NCBI RefSeq assembly: GCF_034263275.1
Contig: NZ_CP139559.1
Coordinates: 3,038,001 to 3,102,000 of the forward strand
Source: Mucilaginibacter sp. cycad4
GTDB taxonomy: Bacteria; Bacteroidota; Bacteroidia; Sphingobacteriales; Sphingobacteriaceae
Reading direction: 5' to 3'
DNA: 64,000 bases
Under the pieces are notes generated by a model. It made no database searches. It was not told the origin of the DNA and saw nothing but the letters and a program-made list of their open reading frames with translations. The position numbers and the translations under genes are program-made. The first letter of the stretch is position 1, and each line of letters starts with the position of its first letter. Positions 43,815 to 51,742 of the stretch are shown piece by piece.

Positions 43815-44669
43815 TTACTTCTGATTGTCGTAATACAAAGCGGCCGCGCCAATGATACCGCTGTTTTGCAGTTCTGAGGTCTCGATTTTTATACGCTCAA
43901 GCGTTTTTGAATAGGCAAAGGTTTTCACCTGCTGCCACATGGTATCTTTAAAATATTCAAAGGCCTGGCTTACCGATCCGCCTAAAATAATCAGCTCGGG
44001 ATCATAGGCGTACATGACCATTTTTATGGCATTTCCTATATGGTTTCCTAATTCGGCATACAAACCTAATGCCCTTTCCTTGCCGGCCCGGGCATCTTTA
44101 AATACCTGTACGCCATCCAATCCGTATACATTACTAAAAAATGAGCCACTGCAATAGTACTCCAGGATGTTATCGATATAAGGAAAAAGACCTATCTCCC
44201 CGGCACCGCAATTATGGCCTGCGTATAGTTTGCCATTGGTGATAATGCCTGTGCCAAGCCCCGTACCCAGGGTTACCCCAACCATGCTGTCAGCACCTTT
44301 CCCCTTTCCAAAATACAGTTCGCCCACGGCAAAACAATTGGCATCATTATTTACATATACCGGAACGTTGTACCGCTCCTGCATTAGTTTTTTCAAGTGT
44401 ACTTCTTTCCATGAGGGAATATATTGCACATCATAAACAATACCTTCGGCTACATCAACCACGCTGGGCACGCCTATGCCTATGGCGCTGACGGTATCGC
44501 TTTGCAGCAGGGCATCAACAACGGTATAAATATCATTCAGCACATCTTCAACACTGCCGTCACTTTTTATTCGTTGCGATATAATATTACCGATGGTGTT
44601 ATTATCAACCACCGCACCGCGGATATTGGTAGCACCCAGGTCGATACCTATAACTTTTATATTGCTCAT
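43815..44669 (-). CDS. ROK-family sugar kinase
   Basis: A 284-residue cytoplasmic kinase. The phosphate-binding opening is VIGIDLGATNIRGAVVD, the catalytic Asp is in NNDANCFAVGE and GVTLGTGLGTGIITNGK follows. GHNCGAGEIGLFPY contributes His and an EIG motif; the classical second zinc-binding cysteine motif (CxCGxxGCxE) is absent or replaced by EYYCSGSF. ROK kinases phosphorylate glucose, GlcN, GlcNAc or ManNAc. It sits between a glucosaminidase and a sugar transporter, which points to an amino-sugar substrate. Confidence 0.88.
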   Translation of the reverse strand: MSNIKVIGIDLGATNIRGAVVDNNTIGNIISQRIKSDGSVEDVLNDIYTVVDALLQSDTVSAIGIGVPSVVDVAEGIVYDVQYIPSWKEVHLKKLMQERYNVPVYVNNDANCFAVGELYFGKGKGADSMVGVTLGTGLGTGIITNGKLYAGHNCGAGEIGLFPYIDNILEYYCSGSFFSNVYGLDGVQVFKDARAGKERALGLYAELGNHIGNAIKMVMYAYDPELIILGGSVSQAFEYFKDTMWQQVKTFAYSKTLERIKIETSELQNSGIIGAAALYYDNQK

Positions 44670-44676
44670 TTATATA

Positions 44677-45918
44677 TTATGCTTTATTATCAAAAATAGT
44701 TTTGTTGGTAACCAGCGGCTTAGCCCAAAAGCCAATACTAAGCATGTAACCGAATGTAATATACAGGAAAAACATCCCCTGCCTTAACCCAAACAGGCTG
44801 CCCAAACCGCCTATCAAAAGCTGAACCACTGCGCCGCCAATAATACCCGTAACTAAAATTCCGGCAAATGAACCGTGATCTTCGGCTATCGAGCTCAATG
44901 CCAGCGAGAATATAATGGGATACATTACCGACATAAAGAAACCAACTATTGAAAATGAATACAACGATGTTTGAGCGCTGCCGAACAGGCCAAGCGTGAG
45001 GAAAACAAGTGCCAAAATGGTAAAGATCACCAGCAGCTTGCGGCTATCCATCAACTTAAGCAGGAACAAGCCTAAAATACCTCCGGCGGTCATCAGTCCC
45101 CAGAAGTAAGCTACGGCACTGGCGCCCGTGGTTTGCGGATCAAATTTGTGGTAAACGAGTAAAAATTGCGACATCCAGTAGGATACGCCCTGCTCGCTGC
45201 CCACATAACAAAACAAGGCTATAAAGTAAGCTATAACAACGGGCTTTTTAAAAAGATCAAGGTGAGTTTTCCAAGGCCCGGCTTTTTCGTCGCTGGCCAG
45301 CTCTACCTTCGGAAATTTAGATATCAGCATGATCACGAACATACCTAAACAAATAACAGCAAACAGCCAGTACAGCGAGATCCAGGGCATGGTTATGGGT
45401 ACGTGGGCCTCAAGCAAAGGGAAAATACCACCCTTGCTGCTCCCCATATTTTTAACCATGTATGAATAAACCAGCGGACTAACAAACGATGCCCCGCCAA
45501 ATATAAGCTGTGCCAGTACCGAGGTAAAAGCGTAATTTTCCTCCCCGCCTGATGTGCGGAGCAGCGGATTAATCACCACCTGCAGCATAGCCATACCGCA
45601 GCCAATTAAAAACAAGGATATAATGGCAGTTAGATAGTTAGGATAAACAGCCAATAGTAAAGAGCCAAAAAACGCCACCACAAAAGCAGCAACCATGATG
45701 GTTTTTTCGTTATACTTTTGAACCAGCATGCTCGACGGGATTGACATAACCCCATAGGCAATAAAAAACGCAAAGGGCAATACCCCTGCCATTACATCGC
45801 TCAGTTTAAAATCCTTAATAAACTCGGGAGATAACGGCCCAATGATATTGGTTAAAAACGAAATGACAAAAAACGTAAGCATGATAAGCGTTACGATGTA
45901 GTAGTTTTTCTTCATCAA
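44677..45918 (-). CDS. Sugar MFS transporter (FucP/NagP-type)
   Basis: A 413-residue inner-membrane symporter with twelve membrane segments, typical for the FucP subfamily of the MFS (FFVISFLTNIIGPLSPEFIK start; GCGMAMLQVVINPLLRTSGG after helix 4). Such Bacteroidota proteins import hexoses or N-acetylglucosamine with protons. It is the first gene of an operon: seven bases separate it from the ROK kinase and 12 separate the kinase from the GH2 gene. Together they import, phosphorylate and release one sugar. Confidence 0.9.
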   Translation of the reverse strand: MMKKNYYIVTLIMLTFFVISFLTNIIGPLSPEFIKDFKLSDVMAGVLPFAFFIAYGVMSIPSSMLVQKYNEKTIMVAAFVVAFFGSLLLAVYPNYLTAIISLFLIGCGMAMLQVVINPLLRTSGGEENYAFTSVLAQLIFGGASFVSPLVYSYMVKNMGSSKGGIFPLLEAHVPITMPWISLYWLFAVICLGMFVIMLISKFPKVELASDEKAGPWKTHLDLFKKPVVIAYFIALFCYVGSEQGVSYWMSQFLLVYHKFDPQTTGASAVAYFWGLMTAGGILGLFLLKLMDSRKLLVIFTILALVFLTLGLFGSAQTSLYSFSIVGFFMSVMYPIIFSLALSSIAEDHGSFAGILVTGIIGGAVVQLLIGGLGSLFGLRQGMFFLYITFGYMLSIGFWAKPLVTNKTIFDNKA

Positions 45919-46017
45919 TTGGAGGGTTATGGTTTTTGGTTCGGTATTAACTTAAATATCGTTAAAAATTCTTTGGCTGGATAATTTTAAAAAATCTTAT
46001 TTAAATTGTTACACTTT

Positions 46018-46039
46018 CTTTTTAAAATATTTTAAAAAG
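46018..46039. promoter_or_regulatory. Perfect 22-bp AT-rich palindrome
   Basis: 11 bases (46018-46028) are exactly inverted in 46029-46039. It lies in the divergent control region between the sugar MFS and the AI-2E-type gene and could be an operator, or chance in AT-rich DNA. Confidence 0.4.
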
Positions 46040-46147
46040 CCTAAAAAACAATCGATATCATTCTTTACTTAATATTCTGTTAACTAAATACCTTCAATCA
46101 AAACATTTGGGGTACATGAACGTGTTAATGGAACAAATACCTGCTGT

Positions 46148-47188
46148 ATGACCCCAAAAAGAGAGAAAGAACTTACCTACATCGAAAAAGTATGGCATAC
46201 TGTTGCCATTGTTGCCTTGTTGGTTGTAGTGATACTGATAGCCCGGGTTGCTTTTAACGTACTGCTTATGGTACTTTCAGGCGCGCTGATAGCAACCTAT
46301 TTTCACGGCCTGGGCGACCTGATAGAGCGCAATACCAAAATGCGCAGGCGCTACGCTATGATCATATCAGTAGTTGGTTCATTTTTAATTGTAGCTGGCT
46401 TGTTTTATTTGATGGGCACAACCATACAGCACCAGATAACTTTACTAAAAGATACACTCCCGCATACGGTTAATAATTTCAAGGCTAAACTGGCTTCAAA
46501 CCCCACGGGGCAGCAAATACTTGATTATTTTTCGGGCGATAATGATCCTGACAAGGTAGTAGTTACCGTACAGCACTTTTTCAGTACCAGCTTTGGCGTA
46601 CTGGGTGATATTTATATCATCCTGTTCCTGAGTATCTTTTTCACTACTAATCCCGATGTTTATAAAAACGGCATTTTAATGCTTTTGTCTGAAAAGAAAA
46701 AACCTTTGGGGCAGGATATTATGGACAGGATTAGTCTTTCATTAAAAGGCTGGCTTAAAGGGATGTTACTTTCTATGGTGTTATTAGGCTTGCTGCTTAC
46801 CACGGGTTTAAGCATCATGGGCATCCCGGCAGCGTTGATATTAGCCTTATTTGCAGGCATGTTAAAGATCATCCCCAACCTGGGCTCGGTTATAGCCATG
46901 GTACCCGGTGTATTACTTGCACTTACCATGGGCACTAATACAGCCATTATAGTGGCGCTCATTTATGTTGTATCGCAAACCATAGTGAGCAATATCGTAG
47001 TGCCTATAGTACAAAACCGTATGATCAACCTGCCTCCTGCGCTTACTATCATCAGCCAGGTGGTTATGGGAACACTTTCGGGTGTGCTGGGCATTATACT
47101 GGCTGTGCCTATTGTGGCTATCATTGTGATTTTGGTTGATGAATTGTATGTTAAAAAACTTGGCGATGCCGAGGTAATAGCGCATTAA
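46148..47188 (+). CDS. AI-2E family transporter (PerM/YdiK-like)
   Basis: A 346-residue inner-membrane permease with about eight membrane segments and the family motif region IPNLGSVIAMVPGVLLALTM near 245-265. The AI-2E family comprises proteins said to export autoinducer-2, Na+/H+ antiporters and proteins of unknown role; here nothing points to quorum sensing. The next gene starts six bases after its stop, so both are co-transcribed. Confidence 0.88.
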   Translation: MTPKREKELTYIEKVWHTVAIVALLVVVILIARVAFNVLLMVLSGALIATYFHGLGDLIERNTKMRRRYAMIISVVGSFLIVAGLFYLMGTTIQHQITLLKDTLPHTVNNFKAKLASNPTGQQILDYFSGDNDPDKVVVTVQHFFSTSFGVLGDIYIILFLSIFFTTNPDVYKNGILMLLSEKKKPLGQDIMDRISLSLKGWLKGMLLSMVLLGLLLTTGLSIMGIPAALILALFAGMLKIIPNLGSVIAMVPGVLLALTMGTNTAIIVALIYVVSQTIVSNIVVPIVQNRMINLPPALTIISQVVMGTLSGVLGIILAVPIVAIIVILVDELYVKKLGDAEVIAH

Positions 47189-47194
47189 AGTAAA

Positions 47195-48127
47195 ATGGCC
47201 TCATCAAAAAAATCTATATATAGTGCGCTTATTGCCAACCTGCTGATAGCAATAACCAAATTCATTGCGGGTGTTATCGGCCGGAGCGGATCGATGATCT
47301 CCGAAGGCATTCACTCGGTAGTGGATACTGCTAATGAATTGCTGTTATTGCTTGGCCTGCACCGGGCACGCAAGGAGCCCGATAAAACCCACCCTTTTGG
47401 CTATGGCAAGGAGTTGTATTTCTGGTCGTTCATTGTATCTATCATGATATTTGGCCTGGGCGGCGGGTTATCCATTTACCAGGGCATATTACATATCCGC
47501 GAACCCGAACCTCTTGGCGACCCTACGATGAGCTATATTGTATTGGGATTATCTGTCATATTTGAAGGCTCATCGCTCATCATCGCCCTGAAAGAATTTA
47601 ATGCAATAAGAGGTGATCAAACCTGGTGGGATGCTGTTGTTAAAAGCAAAGACCCATCAACCTTTTTAGTAATGTTTGAGGATAGCGCAGCCGTTGCAGG
47701 GCTTTTTATCGTAGGCATCTGTATGTTCCTGAACCATCGTTACCACATCCCTGTGCTTGACGGTGTAGCATCATTATTGGTTGGGTTGATATTGGTTGGT
47801 GTTTCGGCGATATTAGCCCGCGAAAGCAGGAGTTTGCTTATGGGCGAAGGCATTTCATCCGAATCGCGTACTAAGATCACCGCCCTGGTTGAACGTGACA
47901 GTGCTGTTTTAAAAGTGATGCACATGCTGTCAACCTATCAATCGCCCGATGAAATTATTTTGATGCTGATAGTAGCTTTTAAAGAGGATCTTGATACACA
48001 AAAGATCAACGAAGCTATCGACCGGATCCGCGATTGCATTAAGCAGGAGTTTAGCCTGGTGCGCTTTGTTTTAGTACAGCCCGAAACATTTTCGGCAGAA
48101 ATTACTGAAACAGGCGGCGTACTTTAA
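47195..48127 (+). CDS. Cation diffusion facilitator (CDF) transporter
   Basis: A 310-residue inner-membrane metal/proton antiporter. Metal-site motifs are seen in membrane helices 2 and 5: GSMISEGIHSVVDTANELL (His and Asp) and MFEDSAAVAGLFIVG (Glu-Asp-Ser). Loop KEPDKTHPFGYGKELYFWS is typical. The Glu-containing helix 5 resembles the SLC30A9-like subgroup. It ends in a cytoplasmic domain of about 90 residues. Probable substrates are Zn, Co, Fe or Mn; the exact metal cannot be told. Confidence 0.88.
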   Translation: MASSKKSIYSALIANLLIAITKFIAGVIGRSGSMISEGIHSVVDTANELLLLLGLHRARKEPDKTHPFGYGKELYFWSFIVSIMIFGLGGGLSIYQGILHIREPEPLGDPTMSYIVLGLSVIFEGSSLIIALKEFNAIRGDQTWWDAVVKSKDPSTFLVMFEDSAAVAGLFIVGICMFLNHRYHIPVLDGVASLLVGLILVGVSAILARESRSLLMGEGISSESRTKITALVERDSAVLKVMHMLSTYQSPDEIILMLIVAFKEDLDTQKINEAIDRIRDCIKQEFSLVRFVLVQPETFSAEITETGGVL

Positions 48128-48163
48128 TTGTATATTAGCTATTGATAACAAACAACCTATCTC

Positions 48164-48487
48164 ATGGAAGAACAAAAATTTCATTACGCAACAGTAACCG
48201 AAGCTATAACCAAATTAAAAGAACAGGGCTATACCCATGAGTTTAGCCTGGAAGATGACCATCTTAAAGCAGGCGGAGAAAATTTTCCGGTGGAGGAATT
48301 TGAAATAGTAGACCTGTACCGTTATGAAGGTCCCTCCGACCCTGCCGATGAAGCCATTGTTTACGCCCTTGCTTCAGCCGATGGCGTTAAAGGCACACTG
48401 GTAACAGGTTATGGAATCTCAACAGATGAGGCAACTATCGAAACGCTAAAGAATTTACATTATAAGTATCAACAGGGCCGGCAGTAG
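48164..48487 (+). CDS. Small acidic conserved protein (function unknown)
   Basis: A 107-residue acidic protein, MEEQKFHYATVTEAITKLKE and EEFEIVDLYRYEGPSDPADE being its clearest segments. Similar small proteins in Bacteroidota are often labelled phosphoribosylpyrophosphate synthetase in databases, but it has none of the PRPP-synthase motifs (no PRPP loop or GGRIPN-type region) and is far too short, so that name should not be copied. It follows the CDF gene by 36 bases and may belong to the same operon. Confidence 0.75.
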   Translation: MEEQKFHYATVTEAITKLKEQGYTHEFSLEDDHLKAGGENFPVEEFEIVDLYRYEGPSDPADEAIVYALASADGVKGTLVTGYGISTDEATIETLKNLHYKYQQGRQ

Positions 48488-48527
48488 TCTGACCGGGATA
48501 GTAAATTAGCGGAAAGAAAAGGAGGGA

Positions 48528-49649
48528 TTATTTTAAATACTCCTGGTAATATTTTGTAATCAGTACCTGCTCATGAAATGTTTTTCTGATAATTTCACGG
48601 CCATGCTTGCGGATGTGATCTAATTTTTGCTTTCCAAGGTGGGCTTCGTTCAATTTTCCGATAATGCTGCCGGCATCTAATGTGCAAACCCAGCCCAGGT
48701 TATTTTCGCCAACAAAATCGGAAAGGCCTACATTTTCAGAAATTAAAACAGCAGTGCCCATATGCAACGCTTCAACCACTACGTTCGCGAAGTTTTCATT
48801 TAAGGAAGTGAGGATTAACAGATCAGACTGGTTAAGCCGTTCAAACTTTTGCTCACGGTTTACCCAGCCTATCCAGTCAATTTTTGAAGCTATATTTAAT
48901 TCATCTGCAAGTTGTTTCAATTGCTGTACGTATGCTTCATCGCCATTGCCGGCAATAACAAGTTTCAGCTTAAACGAAAGCTGACTTATAGCAGTAAACA
49001 GTTTTTCAAGTCCTTTTTTATGATGAATGCGTGACATAAAAATAACAGTGAAACACTCATTGTTGGTTTCCTTTATTTCGATATCGGGTAATGATAAAAT
49101 ATTGGGTAAAACAAAGCCTTCCCATCCCGGAATCAACTTCCTGCATTCAACATATTCAGATTGGGCGGTAGCGTGCAGCACGCATTTTTTTAAAATTTTT
49201 CGGCCGCCCAATTTATGGATCAACTTTTTGTAGCCACTGTTCCCGGTTTCAAATACATACTCGCTTAGCATGCCGCGGGGCGCCAAAATTACCTTGGCTT
49301 TACTGAACAAGGCAATCCGCGCAGCGATTACGCTTAAAATGCTCCACCATGAATGGATATGGATCACATCATAATGATTAGCGGTTCTAACAAGCCTGTG
49401 CCATAATGCCGGACTTACGTGTGTGTGATCACCGGTGATCCGTTTAAAATAAATTACATTAACCCCCTCCACATTTGTTATAGCACCGGGTATTACATCC
49501 AGTTCGGTTTTACCGTTAGCAGTGGTGGTAAAAACGTCAACAACATGCCCATTAGCTGCTAATCCCTCGCACAGCCGCGATACAGATTCAGTTGGCCCTC
49601 CGTATCCATAAGCGGGTTTATAAGCAGGTATAATGTGCAGTATTTTCAT
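48528..49649 (-). CDS. Glycosyltransferase family 4
   Basis: A 373-residue GT-B enzyme. N-terminal MKILHIIPAYKPAYGYGGPT is the acceptor-side Gly-rich loop; the C-terminal half carries VIFMSRIHHKKGLEKLF and the EX7E-like LLILTSLNENFANVVVEALH segment that binds the nucleotide sugar. Retaining GT4 enzymes build lipopolysaccharide, capsule or exopolysaccharide. It has no neighbouring glycan cluster here. I recall similar proteins linked to exosortase (XrtY) systems in Pedobacter, but no exosortase is seen here. Confidence 0.88.
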   Translation of the reverse strand: MKILHIIPAYKPAYGYGGPTESVSRLCEGLAANGHVVDVFTTTANGKTELDVIPGAITNVEGVNVIYFKRITGDHTHVSPALWHRLVRTANHYDVIHIHSWWSILSVIAARIALFSKAKVILAPRGMLSEYVFETGNSGYKKLIHKLGGRKILKKCVLHATAQSEYVECRKLIPGWEGFVLPNILSLPDIEIKETNNECFTVIFMSRIHHKKGLEKLFTAISQLSFKLKLVIAGNGDEAYVQQLKQLADELNIASKIDWIGWVNREQKFERLNQSDLLILTSLNENFANVVVEALHMGTAVLISENVGLSDFVGENNLGWVCTLDAGSIIGKLNEAHLGKQKLDHIRKHGREIIRKTFHEQVLITKYYQEYLK

Positions 49650-49942
49650 AAAATATCGTTAGCTGTAAGGGAATGCAAATATGCACCCGTTGATGGTTTA
49701 TTTAGCCGGTTGCGATTTTAAACCTAAATTAATGCGGTAGTTAAAATAGCCCTGCTAAACCAACTAAAATTACTTATATAAATAGAGCAGGGAAAATCCT
49801 GAATAAAACAAACGGTACTAAACTAAGCTCATACACATTTAACTACATCCGCTGGCAGGGCAAATTAAAAATAAAAAATGTTTAACCCGGCAGCTCGATT
49901 AAGACGAAGTTGGGTTAAACATTTTTTTAGCTCCTGATATTT
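49650..49942. other. Spacer between GT4 and ppa
   Basis: 293 bases between a minus-strand gene start and a minus-strand gene end. Apart from the ppa terminator (49873-49927) there is no frame or strong structure. Confidence 0.4.
49873..49927 (-). terminator. Terminator after inorganic pyrophosphatase
   Basis: A 16-bp stem (49873-49888 with 49912-49927, AATGTTTAACCC core) closes a 23-base loop and runs into A/T-rich flanks. Confidence 0.8.
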
Positions 49943-50503
49943 TTAACCGGCAACCTTACTTTGGGCCGGCTTAAAATTAACATCGTATAATACCATACTA
50001 TCTTCTATTACCTGGTGCCCGTAACTTACCCCCATCCATCGTTCCACAGTTACATTTTTACCTTCCAAAACTTTATAATCTTTAAAGAAACACTCAATCT
50101 CTTTAATAGTATGCGGCGGTAATTCGCTTAAATCATTTATATAATTAACCGACATATCATTATTGGCAACAGCAATAATTTTATCATCCTGCTGGCCATT
50201 ATCAATCATATGCATTACCCCGATCACCTTTGCTTCAATAATAGACATCGGAAAAACATCAACAGAGCATATCACTAAAATATCGAGCGGATCCTCGTCA
50301 TCACAATAGGTTTGCGGGATAAACCCATAATTGGCCGGGTACATTACAGATGAAAAAAGCACACGGTCTAACTTTAAAAGCCCGGATTCTTTATCAATCT
50401 CATATTTAGCCTTCGAGCCCTTGGGGATTTCAATAACGGCGTTTACAACATAAGGGATTTTAGGCCCGGTTGAAACTTCATGCCATGGATGCTGTGTATT
50501 CAT
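49943..50503 (-). CDS. ppa: Inorganic pyrophosphatase (class I)
   Basis: A 186-residue soluble enzyme that hydrolyses pyrophosphate to phosphate and drives biosynthetic reactions. Family I motifs: VVNAVIEIPKGSKAKYEID, the substrate Lys and Glu near there, NYGFIPQTYCDDEDPLDILV with the metal-binding DxxDPxD aspartates, and VIGVMHMIDNGQQDDKI. Length and motif order are those of the bacterial enzyme. Monocistronic with its own terminator. Cytoplasmic. Confidence 0.96.
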   Translation of the reverse strand: MNTQHPWHEVSTGPKIPYVVNAVIEIPKGSKAKYEIDKESGLLKLDRVLFSSVMYPANYGFIPQTYCDDEDPLDILVICSVDVFPMSIIEAKVIGVMHMIDNGQQDDKIIAVANNDMSVNYINDLSELPPHTIKEIECFFKDYKVLEGKNVTVERWMGVSYGHQVIEDSMVLYDVNFKPAQSKVAG

Positions 50504-51248
50504 TGGTAGTAATTTAATCTTTTGATTATTTTTTTATGAAAGTACTAACAATTTGGCATTTTTATTAAAATATTTCCATTCTATTTTTTTTACACTTTGT
50601 TACTCAAACACTTCTCATACATCTCTTTTCTTCTTTTTTTGCTGGTTTACAGGATTGTACACTACCGAAATTCTCTTATAAACCCTGATAAGGGATACAA
50701 AATATACCCGTTCAAAATTCTGGTTTGTCATCAGGATTTTTAAGTTCCCTGGGCGTCAGGTTAATTTTACATAAATTAACTATTAATATAATGTATTCAG
50801 CCGTAAAACATTGGCATACCTCTTCACAATAGTATTACAGCCATAAGTCTGTAACATTATTGTGGCAATCCGCTGATTTACTTGTTACTATTATTATTCT
50901 CAAGATTAAACTTTTAACTACAAACCATCAAATGGGAATAAAATTTCACACCATGTATACATTATTCCACACATTACGCGTAATTAAATACACGACGTTT
51001 TAACTGCAAAAAGATAAAAGAGTAAATAAATATCCTAAAAGTTAAAAATACTCCTAAAAGTTGTAGTCAATCTTATTGCTAAATCAACCTATCTTATCAA
51101 TTTCGTCAGGATTAAAATTGGGACGTCGGCACAGATGTTGCAATACATGATTATCTGGCAATGGTTAGTCAATTGATTAAAAACTAATTATTAGTTAGTA
51201 CCTAAACTTATTTTGGATTAGTTTTTTAACTTTTTACAGCTAAAAATT
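50504..51248. other. 745-base AT-rich intergenic region
   Basis: The longest gene-free stretch in the window. It lies between the divergent ppa and small HTH genes, is very AT-rich and contains no open frame of note, no strong hairpin and no repeat that I can support. Much of it presumably holds promoters. Confidence 0.4.
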
Positions 51249-51581
51249 ATGCAAAAACATCACGGTCAAATTGTAGAAACCCTGATTAGAAAAAAAGGCT
51301 TTAGTATTACAGCACTTGCTCATCACTCAGATGTAAGCAGAAGTATGGTATATCAATGGTTTAACAAGGAAAAATTAAATGCAGAGATTATTCAGCGAAT
51401 AGGCAGGATTATAGATCATGACTTTTCACAAGAATTTCCGGAATACTTTTCAAAACAAACTAATAACGTATACGATCACAGAAGCAGAGAGGTGTTGCGC
51501 TCAAACCAAAGCAGGGTAAATGTTTGGAAAGATAAATACATCAATTTGCTTGAGCAGTATGTTCAATTATTATCAGAGTAA
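51249..51581 (+). CDS. Small helix-turn-helix protein
   Basis: A 110-residue protein whose first 60 residues form an XRE-type HTH: IVETLIRKKGFSITALAHHS then SDVSRSMVYQWFNKEKLNAE. The rest is charged and ends LLEQYVQLLSE, a possible helical dimerisation tail. A DNA-binding regulator is likely. The target is unknown; the large spacer upstream and the lone position suggest it regulates in trans. No toxin partner is adjacent. Confidence 0.7.
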   Translation: MQKHHGQIVETLIRKKGFSITALAHHSDVSRSMVYQWFNKEKLNAEIIQRIGRIIDHDFSQEFPEYFSKQTNNVYDHRSREVLRSNQSRVNVWKDKYINLLEQYVQLLSE

Positions 51582-51742
51582 GTTATTGCCCGTTGCATAA
51601 GAACCCGCTTCAGGATATTATTTATGTATACTCTCTTATTTATTTTTTGAAGAAAAGGGAAAACCATAGGTACGGAATTTAAATTAACATACCGCCAATG
51701 CAAAAGCATACGATGATAAACCATTTTTATGCATTAACCGCT

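Noticed and set aside
48164..48487. Annotation as phosphoribosylpyrophosphate synthetase
   Set aside because: The protein is 107 residues and lacks every PRPP-synthase motif; the name seems to be a propagated database error.
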